Assembly (NCBI RefSeq): GCF_000423765.1
Contig: NZ_AUIP01000013.1
Coordinates: 1 to 64,000 of the forward strand
Origin: Streptococcus porci DSM 23759
GTDB taxonomy: Bacteria; Bacillota; Bacilli; Lactobacillales; Streptococcaceae
DNA: 64,000 nucleotides
Reading direction: 5' to 3'
Numbering within the stretch: the stretch's first letter is position 1; each line of letters opens with the position of its first letter. Under the pieces are notes generated by a model. That model worked only from the letters and a program-made list of their open reading frames with translations, was not told the origin of the DNA and ran no database searches. The position numbers and the translations under genes were made by a program. Positions 17,696 through 26,441 of the stretch are shown here, piece after piece.

Positions 17696-18208
17696 TCATT
17701 TTTTGTCAATGGATGGGTTTTCCCAGACCAAGTTATACCAAGAGGCACCACCGTGAGTGGACTCAGATTCTCCCTCATCAGAAAAGCCATTAGCTTCATA
17801 ATAAGCAATCAAATAATCATGACAGGTCAGGGTAATGCCTGCTCGTTTTTGAGCGACAGCTAGGTCTTTTAGGGCAGCAAGCAGGGCAGTTCCAACGCCT
17901 TGCCCTTGGAATTTTTTAGAGACTGACAAGCTCGTCACAGCTATAAAACCACCCTGCTCCGAATTGGCAACAACTTGGTGAAAGAGGTCATCGCTGAGAT
18001 AACGCTGAGAAACCGCTGGTCCTACCACGTACCCCGCTACCTGACCCGCAATTTCAGCTACCAGAAAAGTGTCGCTCAGATGCTCAATACGGTTACGTAA
18101 ATCTGCTGGCGTCGCCGCTTCCTGAGCTGAAAAATTTCCCGCTTCGATCTGACAAATCTCCTCCCAATCCTCAGGAATCACATATCTAATCAGCATGGTC
18201 AATGTCAT
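17696..18208 (-). CDS. GNAT-family N-acetyltransferase
   Basis: A 170-residue single GNAT domain. The acetyl-CoA pyrophosphate loop is QGQGVGTALL (about residues 101-110, the Q/R-x-x-G-x-G/A motif), preceded by the beta-strand ITSLSV-like IAVTSLSVSKKF. The C-terminal YYEANGF is the usual beta-6/7 region. The overall pattern (ADLRNRIEHLSDTFLVAE, CHDYLIAYYEANGF) is closer to arylalkylamine/polyamine-type GNATs than to ribosomal RimI. Its substrate is unknown. It lies between murC and mltG, all in the same direction, probably in a loose operon. Confidence 0.85.
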   Translation of the reverse strand: MTLTMLIRYVIPEDWEEICQIEAGNFSAQEAATPADLRNRIEHLSDTFLVAEIAGQVAGYVVGPAVSQRYLSDDLFHQVVANSEQGGFIAVTSLSVSKKFQGQGVGTALLAALKDLAVAQKRAGITLTCHDYLIAYYEANGFSDEGESESTHGGASWYNLVWENPSIDKK

Positions 18209-18301
18209 CTTTTCCCTTCTTTAGTGTTAAAAGGAAAAGGCTAGAACTAGGTCCTGCCCTTTCGTCTGATATAAAGTGAAATCACTCGCCAATACCAGAA
18301 T

Positions 18302-19633
18302 CTACTGGTTATTTTTGCTTAGGTTTGACAAAAGTTCTTCGAAAGAACGCTCATAAAGCTGAATATCGCCAGCTCCCATGAAAACATAAACAGCATTGTT
18401 ATGATCGAGAAGCGGAGAGACGTTCTCAACGGTTACAACAGTTGCCGGCTTATGAATTTTAGCAGCCAGATCTTCCACCTTGACATCACCATTGTCCACC
18501 TCGCGAGCTGAACCGTAAATCTGAGCTAGATAAACCGCGTCAGCCTCATTCAATGCAACTGCAAACTCATCCAAGAGAGCGATCGTCCGAGTAAAGGTAT
18601 GAGGTTGGAAAATAGCTACAATTTCCTTATCTGGGTATTTTTGACGAGCTGCATCAAGTGTGGCAATAATTTCAGTCGGATGGTGAGCAAAGTCATCAAT
18701 AATCACTTGGTCATTGATGATTTTCTCAGTAAAACGACGCTTAACACCAGAGAAGGATTTAAGATGATTAGCCACTAGAGCCATATCAAAGCCAGCTACA
18801 TAAAGGTTGGCAATAACAGCTGTTGCGTTAAGAATATTATGTTTTCCAAAAGCCGGAACATGGAAAGTCCCTAGAATTTTACCATCATGTCTGACCTTGA
18901 AATCCGAACCATTTGTAGTACGAACCAAATCATAAGCAATAAAGTCGTCATTATCTTCAAAACCGTAATAATATATTGGCGCATCAGAGGTAATCTTGCG
19001 CAAGTATGCGTCTTCTCCGTAGAGGAAAAGTCCTTTAGTCACCTGCTTCGCATAGTCATTAAAAGCATTGAAAACATCGTCCACGCTAGTAAAATAATCT
19101 GGGTGGTCAAAATCAATATTGGTAATGATAGAGTATTCTGGGTGGTAAGGCATGAAATGGCGCTCGTATTCGTCTGACTCAAAGACAAAATACTGAGCTT
19201 TTTCAGAACCACAACCTGTTCCATCACCAATCAGGTAAGAAGTATCCGTAATGTTTTTCAAAACGTGAGACAATAGACCAGTCGTTGATGTTTTTCCGTG
19301 GGCACCTGCCACCCCCATGCTAGTAAATTGGCGCATAAAGTTACCAAGAAACTCATGATAACGTTTGAACGGCAAGCCTTTGGCGATAGCCGTATCGATC
19401 TCGATATTTTTACCTTCTTTAAAAGCGTTTCCTGCAATCAATTCGACATCTTCTGTGATGTTTTCAGCTGAGAAGGGCAAAATCGGAATCCCCGCCTGCT
19501 CAAGTTCACGTTGCGTGAAATAATACTTTTTCACATCTGAGCCCTGCACCTTGTGACCCATTTGGTGAAGCATAAGAGCAAGGGCGCTCATACCTGAGCC
19601 TTTGATTCCAATAAAATGATAATTTTTTGTCAT
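18302..19633 (-). CDS. murC: UDP-N-acetylmuramate--L-alanine ligase
   Basis: A 443-residue Mur ligase that adds L-alanine to UDP-MurNAc, the first amino-acid step of peptidoglycan synthesis. Visible are the N-terminal Rossmann loop [11 protein letters not shown], the ATP-binding loop [13 protein letters not shown], and [10 protein letters not shown]. The mid-domain histidine-rich [10 protein letters not shown] is characteristic of MurC. The start at 19633 gives the family N-terminus ([15 protein letters not shown]) and standard length; an upstream in-frame ATG at 19672 would add 13 unconserved residues. No strong Shine-Dalgarno is visible, which is unusual. It precedes the GNAT, mltG and greA in the same direction. 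Confidence 0.95.
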   Translation of the reverse strand: MTKNYHFIGIKGSGMSALALMLHQMGHKVQGSDVKKYYFTQRELEQAGIPILPFSAENITEDVELIAGNAFKEGKNIEIDTAIAKGLPFKRYHEFLGNFMRQFTSMGVAGAHGKTSTTGLLSHVLKNITDTSYLIGDGTGCGSEKAQYFVFESDEYERHFMPYHPEYSIITNIDFDHPDYFTSVDDVFNAFNDYAKQVTKGLFLYGEDAYLRKITSDAPIYYYGFEDNDDFIAYDLVRTTNGSDFKVRHDGKILGTFHVPAFGKHNILNATAVIANLYVAGFDMALVANHLKSFSGVKRRFTEKIINDQVIIDDFAHHPTEIIATLDAARQKYPDKEIVAIFQPHTFTRTIALLDEFAVALNEADAVYLAQIYGSAREVDNGDVKVEDLAAKIHKPATVVTVENVSPLLDHNNAVYVFMGAGDIQLYERSFEELLSNLSKNNQ

Positions 19634-19732
19634 GATGAGTAAGATATGAAAGAACTTGATTTCTACAAACAAGTCCAGTGTCCAGTCAAACTGAACGTAT
19701 CCCTTTCTAAAATTCTAAATAGAGACGTCAAA

Positions 19733-20326
19733 TTAGTCTAAGCGATTAAGATTGAGCTCTTGAGCCACCCGATGTTCCTTGCGGCTTTGGTTTTCTTCGT
19801 AATTATAAATTTGGCTTTTTTTCAAGAAGTCGTAGGAATTTTTATGCTTCTTAGGGACATCCTCAGTCTGACCTGGCACATAAGTCCTTGGTAACTCAGC
19901 TAAAATATAGCTATCTTGCTGCAAATTACTAGCTACACGCGCTAGACCAGTCAGTCCTTCCTTGACCTGCACCAATTTAGCAGTCGGCGCTTGCTTGACT
20001 TCTTTTTTGAAAGTTGGTTTGACCGATTTCTTAGACTCCTTAGCTAGGAACGCTTGACGCTTCTGCTTAACATCACGTCTAGCTTCCTGGCGCGCCTGAG
20101 AAGCGTAGGACTTACCAGCTTCAATCGTTGCTACACGATCTGGAGCCGTTGCTTGAACCTCTGCAACGTCCTTTACAAACTGATAGTCTCTGGTCACATC
20201 CTGATAATCCTTATCCTGATAATCACCATGGATGTTCGTAATCAAATCCTCATTATCATATAAGGCCATTTGCTTCAGCGGGCTGACAACTGGTTCATCA
20301 TCCGCCACAAGAGGAAATCGTTTCAC
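19733..20326 (-). CDS. Conserved streptococcal hypothetical protein upstream of murC
   Basis: A 197-residue, highly charged and probably largely disordered cytoplasmic protein with no membrane segment or signal. It starts at GTG 20326 (AAGG about 7 bases upstream) with KRFPLVADDEPVVSPL. It contains repeated DYQDKDYQDVTRDYQ, a Lys-rich middle (KKSVKPTFKKEVKQ) and ends KEHRVAQELNLNRLD. I know of no function. Its place directly before murC, 99 bp away and in the same direction, suggests co-transcription and a possible envelope or division link by context only. Confidence 0.7.
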   Translation of the reverse strand: MKRFPLVADDEPVVSPLKQMALYDNEDLITNIHGDYQDKDYQDVTRDYQFVKDVAEVQATAPDRVATIEAGKSYASQARQEARRDVKQKRQAFLAKESKKSVKPTFKKEVKQAPTAKLVQVKEGLTGLARVASNLQQDSYILAELPRTYVPGQTEDVPKKHKNSYDFLKKSQIYNYEENQSRKEHRVAQELNLNRLD

Positions 20327-20750
20327 AGAATCACCTTTCTAATCGGTCATTTTACATACTAACGCCGACTGACAATAGTAGCACACCTATTATAAACTAA
20401 ATTTACTATTTTATCAAAAGTAAAAAGACGAACATGGAATCCGTCTTAAAAGTAAAGTTTGATTCAGAGAGCCATCATACCATCCAATTCAAAAATCTTC
20501 TACATAACGTACCGAACAAATATAATCCTCAGCACGAATAATAATATTTCTATTCGTATCAAGATAAGCACCCCAAAAAGGGGTACGAGCTTTCAGCCTT
20601 ATTAACGCATATAAACATTTGATTTTTATTTCAAACAGATGTAAAATAAATCTGAAAAAATAGGGAAAACTCAATTTAAATAAGGAGGCTCAGTTTTCTA
20701 TATAACATCTCCACTGTATAAAATAACATACAAACATTAGGAGACCAACT
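20327..20750. other. 424-bp AT-rich gap with a weak remnant ORF
   Basis: No convincing intact gene. A weak hairpin AAGACG..CGTCTT lies at about 20424-20447. On the minus strand, a 61-codon frame (20674-20489, TTG start) encodes a protein-like tail (AYLDTNRNIIIRAEDYICSVRYVEDF). It would run on sensibly (ELDGMMAL) if one T of a T-run near 20493 were removed, so it could be the stump of a decayed gene. Confidence 0.35.
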
Positions 20751-21182
20751 GTGAAAAAAATCATTAAACAAATTACCTTTTTATCGCTATTATCTATACT
20801 TTTCAATGCAAGCGCACCCCTACTTACTTTAACGGTAAATGCAGATGAAATCAAGAGTGAGGAAATTACAGAAATTGATAGCTATATAGAAAATCAGATA
20901 ATCACTAACAATGAAAGTGCTCCAATAAAAATAGAAGAACGTAGCGCGACAGGCGCTATAGCAATCTTTTTTGGAGGAATGGTTGTTGGTTGGGTTATAG
21001 AGGGTACAATAAAGTATGCGACAGGAAAAGCACCTTCTGAATGGGTTGCTTGGGGATTAGGTAAGGTTCACAATTATATTTTACAACAAGTAAGAAATGG
21101 CGCAAGGCAAGTTGTCGTTCCAAAAAGTGGTCCATACACATGCCCTGGAGTCGTCATAGATCATTCAGGAATGTGTCCATAG
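20751..21182 (+). CDS. Secreted 143-aa protein with C-terminal two-cysteine loop (bacteriocin-like candidate)
   Basis: GTG start at 20751 with AGGAG about 8 bases upstream and a TATAAA box at about 20717. The N-terminus is a clear Sec signal peptide: basic MKKIIKQ, a hydrophobic core, and an A-x-A-type site (TVNA|DEIK, after about residue 31). The mature part of about 112 residues has an acidic head (EEITEIDSYIENQ) and a Gly-rich hydrophobic stretch (GAIAIFFGGMVVGWVIEGTI). It then has an amphipathic Trp-containing segment and the tail YTCPGVVIDHSGMCP, whose only two cysteines could close an 11-residue loop. I do not recognise a named family with certainty. The architecture (Sec-secreted, hydrophobic patch, C-terminal disulphide, tiny downstream membrane protein) resembles secreted streptococcal protein bacteriocins such as SA-M57/dysgalacticin; that is inference. 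AT-rich compared with its neighbours. Confidence 0.72.
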   Translation: MKKIIKQITFLSLLSILFNASAPLLTLTVNADEIKSEEITEIDSYIENQIITNNESAPIKIEERSATGAIAIFFGGMVVGWVIEGTIKYATGKAPSEWVAWGLGKVHNYILQQVRNGARQVVVPKSGPYTCPGVVIDHSGMCP

Positions 21183-21305
21183 ATGAATCAAAGACCTTCA
21201 AAAAAAATGTTACAAATCTTTATTTTAGGTATAATTGTAGGGCTATTCATAATCCCATTACTTAGACCATATATGCTTGATTGGCTAAAAGCTATATTTG
21301 GTTAA
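21183..21305 (+). CDS. 40-aa single-span membrane peptide, possible immunity partner
   Basis: The ATG follows the stop codon of the secreted-protein gene with no intervening base (TAG-ATG), indicating translational coupling. The peptide has a basic N-terminus (MNQRPSKKM), one membrane helix (LQIFILGIIVGLFIIPLL) and a short tail (RPYMLDWLKAIFG). Size, topology and position fit a bacteriocin-immunity or membrane-partner peptide, but no family is recognised. It lies inside the same inverted-repeat-bounded segment. Confidence 0.55.
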   Translation: MNQRPSKKMLQIFILGIIVGLFIIPLLRPYMLDWLKAIFG

Positions 21306-21374
21306 CAACGATAATCTTATTTAACCAAAAGAGTTTTCCCTTTTATTTAAAATTATATTTTTCAAAAATAGAGA

Positions 21375-21402
21375 CAAAAAAAGCCCTAGAAGGGCTTTTT
21401 TT
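21375..21402. terminator. Bidirectional terminator
   Basis: A-run, GCCC, TAGAA, GGGC, T-run (hairpin about 21376-21402). It serves the secreted-protein cassette on the plus strand and the SNF2 gene on the minus strand. Confidence 0.85.
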
Positions 21403-21468
21403 GTGAATTGAATTGTTTCTTTATTACTATAAAGAAGCAATTTCAACCCTATGCTAGCTCTCTTACTT

Positions 21469-24400
21469 TTAGCTAATTCCTAAAATCTCTTTAATGTCCT
21501 CAACGCTCAGGCTACTACGACTTTCATTGCCATCAAGAACAGTGGTGACCAGATTTTTTTTATTTTCTTGAAGCTCAAGAATTTTTTCCTCAATCGTTCC
21601 CTTACTAATCAGACGGTAAACTTCAACATTTTCCTTTTGCCCCAGACGATGGGCACGACTTATAGCCTGCATTTCCACTGCTGGATTCCACCAGAGGTCA
21701 ATGAGAATCACCGTATCAGCCCCAGTCAGGTTGAGGCCGACACCTCCCGCTTTTAAGGATATTAAAAAGACATCCTTAGCTCCCTTATTGAAGGCTCGTG
21801 TCATATCCTGACGCTCTTTAGCTGGCGTTGAGCCTGTAAGTTTATAGGCTGTCATATTCAGATCCGAAAGCTCTGTTTCCACTAAATCCAGCATTCCTCT
21901 GAATTGCGAGAAGATGAGAGCACGTTTGCCATTTTCTTTGATTTGGGATAAAAGCTGACGCAGGCTCTCCAATTTTCCACTGTCACCCTCATAATCCATA
22001 AAAAGTTTTGGAGTATCACAAATTTGACGCAGTCTGGTAATACCAGACAAAATTTCTATTTTGCGACCATTGATTTGATCATCTGTTGCCCCACGGACAG
22101 ATTCCTGCATCTGCCGAAGCTGTGCCAGATAAACCGCCTTCTGTTCAGAAGTCAACTCATTTGGATAGGTCATTTCAATCAAATCAGGCAATTCAGGCAG
22201 AACATCTTCCTTGCGACGTCTGAGAACGAAAGGCTTGATAAAACGAGCCACTTCCTTAGCTGATAACTTAAGAAAATCCTTCTTGCCTGGCAAAAAGCCC
22301 GGCAAAACAATTTGAAAAATGGACCAAATTTCCAAGAGATGATTTTCAATTGGTGTCCCAGATAGAGCAAAGCAGTGCTTAACCTCAAAATCTCTCAGAT
22401 GTTGAGCAATCTTGGTCTGACTGTTTTTCATGACCTGAGCTTCGTCTAAAATCAAATAATCATACGTAGCCTTGCTGTATTCCGAAAAATCCTGACGGAA
22501 AGAGGCGTAGCTGGTTACGATGATCTGATGTCCCTCAGCAATCAAAAGCTCTCTCTGAAACTTGTGTCCATAAGAAACCACTACATCAAGATTTGGTGTA
22601 AACTTGGCAAATTCATCCTTCCAATTGTAAATCAGGCTGGAGGGGGCTAAAATCAAAACCTTGTCCTTACCCGATAAGCGACCAGACAAAAAAGCAATGG
22701 CCTGAAGCGTTTTCCCAAGCCCCATATCATCAGCTAAAATACCACCAAAACCATAATGAGCAAGCATAGACAGCCACTTCACCCCCAGTTGCTGGTAGTC
22801 ACGAACCTGCGCCTGAACCTTAATTGCTGGCAGAGCAAAGTTTTCTGGATGCCTGAGGTCAAAGGCCAAAGCTTTAAAACTCTCAGTGAAGGAAACCTGT
22901 TCATTATCCTTAAAAACTTCCATGAGCTGAAAGGCTGAGGCCTGATTGATACGGACATGACCCTGCTCTAGTTTTTTGTTGCGTAGATTTTTCAGAACTT
23001 GACTGATTTTTCGCGTCGCGTCATCAAAGATGACCAAATTCCCAGTTTTTCCCACAAAATAAGGAGCTTGAGTCATCAAAGCAAACAGAGCGTCATCAAC
23101 ATCACTAGCCTCTACTCCATCAAAATCAAAACTAATATCCAAAAGTCCACCCTGTCGATCAATGGTCAACTTAGGAGGTTGTGAAAACCCTCGCTCAGCC
23201 AAACTTTCTGATAAGGTTACCTGACCCAGTTTTTCTAAACGCGGTAAGGTTTGGCTGAAAAAGCGATAGACTTCCTGTGGGGTCGACAGATTTTTCTGAC
23301 TGGAAAAGCCCAGTGGAAAACCTTCTTCTCGCAAAACACGAATAATCTTCTCCTCTTTTTTAAAGTGACTGGTAAAAGGTAGCTGGTTGAGTTCATCTCG
23401 ACTAGATACTCTGACACTTCCGTAATCAAAGGTCATACGAAGTAAAAGTGTCTCCTCCCCTAGCATTTCTAAAAAAAAGAGGACATTAAAATCCCGTATT
23501 TCAAAGGACTTAGGCGCCTTGACCTGACCGAGAGTCTTGAAATCCAAGAGGCTGGTAGCCAATTTGGCTTGATCATCCAAATCAAAATGCAGGTGTTTTT
23601 TTAAATCAGCACCGATAGGCAAGCTAGTCAAAGCCTGCGCAATTTTCTGCTGACGCCGACTGAGACGATAAAAAATCCCTCCATAATAAAGATAGGCAAA
23701 ATTAAAGAAAACCTGAGCCTGCTTCTCAGCCACAATCAACTCCAGAAACTGTCGATGAACCAGAACCTCAAACTGATAAAGACCACTTTCTGCCGACAAA
23801 TCGTCAAAAAGAAGCTGGTGAAAATGAGCACCTTTTAGCTCAAGACTAAAATCATAAAGATTTTGAAGCAGTTCCACCCCCTCTTCAAAAAAACCAGCAG
23901 GAAGATTCAAATAACGCCCCTGGCTTGGAAAAAGTCGCTCCTGATTGGAACGATCTCCCTCCGGCAACAATTTCCACAAAAAATGAATCAGCCTCTGGCT
24001 TTGCTCATCAAACTGAATAAAAGAAAGTGGCTCAAAATACCCCTTACCAATCTGGTAAGAAGTTTCCTTTTTTACCGACTGCAAAAAACTGACAATATCA
24101 CGAACCACATAAGCTCGGTCGTCTGGCAGCCGATTAAGACGCAAGGTCCAGTGAATTTCCCTACTATAAAAAGCCTCCGCCCCCTCAGCGGACAGACGAT
24201 ATTTGACGCGATCATCCTCATTCATGACAAGGCCATCCAAAAAAAGCGAGCCAAAAGAGGTTTCCTCCCTTTTAACTTCCTGCTCTTTTTCTTTGGAGAA
24301 AAGCTGCGCAGCCAAATCTTTTCCCTCAGGATCATTTTTAAAGAAGGCCTCAACAGCTGCTAAATGCTTACAGTAACCTTTCCCGGCAAAGAAATCACAA

Positions 24401-24558
24401 CTACAGAAAATCAAACTGTCATCTTCAGCAAATGTTAACTCTTGGTCTCCCACTTTCAAAAGCAAACCGTCATCTTTTTTCGACAAAAAAGAAACCTTTC
24501 CCTCCTCAAAAAGGGAAATGCCAGCATTTCTCACTCGTCCCGGAATTAGTTTTGCCAT
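21469..24558 (-). CDS. SNF2/SWIM-domain ATP-dependent helicase
   Basis: A 1029-residue bacterial SNF2-family protein (superfamily 2). The N-terminal SWIM zinc finger has CSCDFF...GYCKHL (about residues 52-66). A long middle region typical of Firmicute SNF2 proteins follows. The C-terminal motor has motif I DDMGLGKTLQ (about 620), the DEAQ box, SGTPIENHLLE, and helicase-C motifs (IFSQFRGMLD, LKAGGVGLNLTGAD, ISRAHRLGQ). Such proteins remodel protein-DNA complexes or assist RNA polymerase and repair; the exact role in streptococci is undefined. GGTGG-like bases precede the ATG. It is monocistronic. Confidence 0.92.
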   Translation of the reverse strand: MAKLIPGRVRNAGISLFEEGKVSFLSKKDDGLLLKVGDQELTFAEDDSLIFCSCDFFAGKGYCKHLAAVEAFFKNDPEGKDLAAQLFSKEKEQEVKREETSFGSLFLDGLVMNEDDRVKYRLSAEGAEAFYSREIHWTLRLNRLPDDRAYVVRDIVSFLQSVKKETSYQIGKGYFEPLSFIQFDEQSQRLIHFLWKLLPEGDRSNQERLFPSQGRYLNLPAGFFEEGVELLQNLYDFSLELKGAHFHQLLFDDLSAESGLYQFEVLVHRQFLELIVAEKQAQVFFNFAYLYYGGIFYRLSRRQQKIAQALTSLPIGADLKKHLHFDLDDQAKLATSLLDFKTLGQVKAPKSFEIRDFNVLFFLEMLGEETLLLRMTFDYGSVRVSSRDELNQLPFTSHFKKEEKIIRVLREEGFPLGFSSQKNLSTPQEVYRFFSQTLPRLEKLGQVTLSESLAERGFSQPPKLTIDRQGGLLDISFDFDGVEASDVDDALFALMTQAPYFVGKTGNLVIFDDATRKISQVLKNLRNKKLEQGHVRINQASAFQLMEVFKDNEQVSFTESFKALAFDLRHPENFALPAIKVQAQVRDYQQLGVKWLSMLAHYGFGGILADDMGLGKTLQAIAFLSGRLSGKDKVLILAPSSLIYNWKDEFAKFTPNLDVVVSYGHKFQRELLIAEGHQIIVTSYASFRQDFSEYSKATYDYLILDEAQVMKNSQTKIAQHLRDFEVKHCFALSGTPIENHLLEIWSIFQIVLPGFLPGKKDFLKLSAKEVARFIKPFVLRRRKEDVLPELPDLIEMTYPNELTSEQKAVYLAQLRQMQESVRGATDDQINGRKIEILSGITRLRQICDTPKLFMDYEGDSGKLESLRQLLSQIKENGKRALIFSQFRGMLDLVETELSDLNMTAYKLTGSTPAKERQDMTRAFNKGAKDVFLISLKAGGVGLNLTGADTVILIDLWWNPAVEMQAISRAHRLGQKENVEVYRLISKGTIEEKILELQENKKNLVTTVLDGNESRSSLSVEDIKEILGIS

Positions 24559-24685
24559 ACCATACCACCTCTATACACTTAAAGCACAAGAACCATCAGA
24601 CCGTTCACGTCGTTAAACAGCATTTATCTATCCCACTATTATAGCAAATTTCAGCCTCTTTTTCAGCTTAAAAATGCATGACAAA

Positions 24686-24707
24686 AAGATTGGGTATTCC
24701 CAATCTT
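24686..24707 (-). terminator. Terminator of the FASII operon (after accA)
   Basis: Arms AAGATTGGG and CCCAATCTT with a 4-base loop, followed by U residues on the minus strand, just past the accA stop. Confidence 0.85.
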
Positions 24708-24713
24708 CCTACT

Positions 24714-25484
24714 CTAATATTTTCTAAATCTCTGATAACGTTCCTCTAGCAACGTTTCCGTATCTAGTTGGCTGAGCTCATCAAAGGTTTCAATGAGGTG
24801 ATGTTTTAAATCCTCAACAATCTCACTTGAAAAGTAGCCTCGTTCAGCAATCACCTTATCAATGATGTTCATGTTGAGCAGTTCGCCTGCAGTGATTTTC
24901 ATTAGTTCTGCCGCCTCGGATGCTCGACTACCATCCTTCCACAAAATGGAAGCGAAGCCCTCTGGGCTCAAGATTGAATAGACTGTGTTTTCTAGCATCC
25001 AAACCCTATCTGCCACAGCCAGCGCCAGCGCTCCTCCAGAACCACCCTCGCCGATGATGACTGCGATAATTGGCACTTTAAGGTCACTCATGTCCATGAG
25101 ATTACGAGCAATAGCTTCGCCCTGCCCACGTTCCTCAGCACCGACACCTGGATAAGCACCTGGTGTATTGATCAATGTTAAGATTGGACGACCAAATTTT
25201 TCAGCCTGCTTCATAAGACGAAGCGCTTTACGATAGCCTTCTGGATGAGGTTGCCCGAAATTACGTTTGAGATTCTCTTGCAGATTTTTCCCTTTTTGGA
25301 TCCCTATAAAAGTGATAGCCCGACCAGCCAAACGACCAAGCCCACCGACGATTGCTCCATCATCCCCAAATTGACGATCTCCGTGTAGTTCGATAACATC
25401 ATCAAGAATTAGATGTGCATAATCCAGAGCTGTCAGGCGAGTCTGACTTCTGGCCTCTTTTAAAATGCGTCCTACTGTAGTCAT
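24714..25484 (-). CDS. accA: Acetyl-CoA carboxylase carboxyltransferase subunit alpha
   Basis: A 256-residue AccA, which with AccD transfers the carboxyl group from biotin to acetyl-CoA, making malonyl-CoA. The crotonase-fold signature [22 protein letters not shown] and the upstream [20 protein letters not shown] are clear. The protein lacks the N-terminal extension of E. coli AccA, as usual for streptococci (about 255 residues). Its ATG overlaps the accD end by 4 bases. It is the last gene of the long fab-acc operon. Confidence 0.96.
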   Translation of the reverse strand: MTTVGRILKEARSQTRLTALDYAHLILDDVIELHGDRQFGDDGAIVGGLGRLAGRAITFIGIQKGKNLQENLKRNFGQPHPEGYRKALRLMKQAEKFGRPILTLINTPGAYPGVGAEERGQGEAIARNLMDMSDLKVPIIAVIIGEGGSGGALALAVADRVWMLENTVYSILSPEGFASILWKDGSRASEAAELMKITAGELLNMNIIDKVIAERGYFSSEIVEDLKHHLIETFDELSQLDTETLLEERYQRFRKY

Positions 25485-26347
25485 TTTTCACCTCCGTGGA
25501 AAGCCACAAGCTGGGCAATGGTAGCCCTCAATTCCAAACGGTTGACAATAGCATCTACAAAACCATGTTCCAGTAAAAACTCCGCCTTTTGGAAACCTTC
25601 TGGCAATTCTTCACGAACTGTCGTCTCAATGACTCGGCGTCCAGCAAAGCCCACCAGAGCTTGAGGTTCTGCCAAAATAATGTCTCCCTCCATCGCAAAA
25701 GAGGCAGTGACCCCTCCTGTCGTTGGATCAGTTAATATGGTCAGATAAAAATACCCCGCATTTGAATGACGTTTGACCGCAGCTGAAATCTTGGCCATCT
25801 GCATGAGGGACATGATGCCTTCTTGCATGCGGGCACCACCAGAAGCTGAAAAGACAACTACTGGCAGAGCCTTCTCAGTCGCAATTTCAAAAAGGCGCGT
25901 CAGCTTTTCGCCTACAACTGTCCCCATAGAGCCCATGATAAAATTGGCATCCATGATTGCTATCGCAATACTTGCGCCCCCCACCTTAGCAAAACCAGTC
26001 AGTACCGCCTCATCCAGTCCTGTCGCTTCCCTGGTTGCTCTCAGTTTGTCCTGATAATTAGGAAAACGGAGAGGGTCAGTCGTTTCAATACCATCAAAAA
26101 GCTCCTCAAAACTTCCGTCATCGATTGTCAGAGCTAGACGCTCCTGAGCCGAAATTCGGAAATTGTAATGACATTTGGGACAAATTTTAGCCGGACCCAA
26201 ATCCTTCTGGTAAATCATGTGTTTACAAGCAGGACATTTGGCAAAAAGCTCATCAGGAACTTCTGGCGCCTCACGCTCAACCGCCCGCATTATCGAGCGG
26301 TTGGGATTGATGCGGATGTATTTTTCTTTTCTATCAAATAATCCCAT
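25481..26347 (-). CDS. accD: Acetyl-CoA carboxylase carboxyltransferase subunit beta
   Basis: A 288-residue AccD. The N-terminal four-cysteine zinc ribbon (CPACK at about 38-42, CPKCH at about 57-61) binds RNA/DNA and stabilises the complex. The crotonase domain includes [20 protein letters not shown] and [17 protein letters not shown], which form the carboxybiotin/acetyl-CoA site. It is separated from accC by 94 bp containing an inverted GCCCT..AGGGC pair (about 26402-26430) that may be an intercistronic RNA hairpin. Confidence 0.96.
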   Translation of the reverse strand: MGLFDRKEKYIRINPNRSIMRAVEREAPEVPDELFAKCPACKHMIYQKDLGPAKICPKCHYNFRISAQERLALTIDDGSFEELFDGIETTDPLRFPNYQDKLRATREATGLDEAVLTGFAKVGGASIAIAIMDANFIMGSMGTVVGEKLTRLFEIATEKALPVVVFSASGGARMQEGIMSLMQMAKISAAVKRHSNAGYFYLTILTDPTTGGVTASFAMEGDIILAEPQALVGFAGRRVIETTVREELPEGFQKAEFLLEHGFVDAIVNRLELRATIAQLVAFHGGEK

Positions 26348-26441
26348 ATCTTCTCCTTAGATTCAAAGTTACAGCCCATGCAATTATTTGGGCAAAACAA
26401 GAGCCCTACCACAGGTCCAAACAGGCAGGGCGGTCTAACAC

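Larger units (their letters stand above)
20663..21340. repeat. Imperfect inverted repeats bounding a two-gene cassette
   Basis: The left arm has GGGAAAACTC (20663-20672) and TTAAATAAG (20676-20684). The right arm has CTTATTTAA (21316-21324) and GAGTTTTCCC (21331-21340), exact reverse complements of both blocks with a different spacer (3 versus 6 bases). The arms enclose 678 bp holding only the secreted-protein gene, its 40-aa neighbour and their promoter. Confidence 0.6.

Noticed and set aside
23863..24363. 166-codon plus-strand frame inside the SNF2 gene
   Set aside because: Antisense shadow of a conserved helicase; its product is low-complexity and basic.
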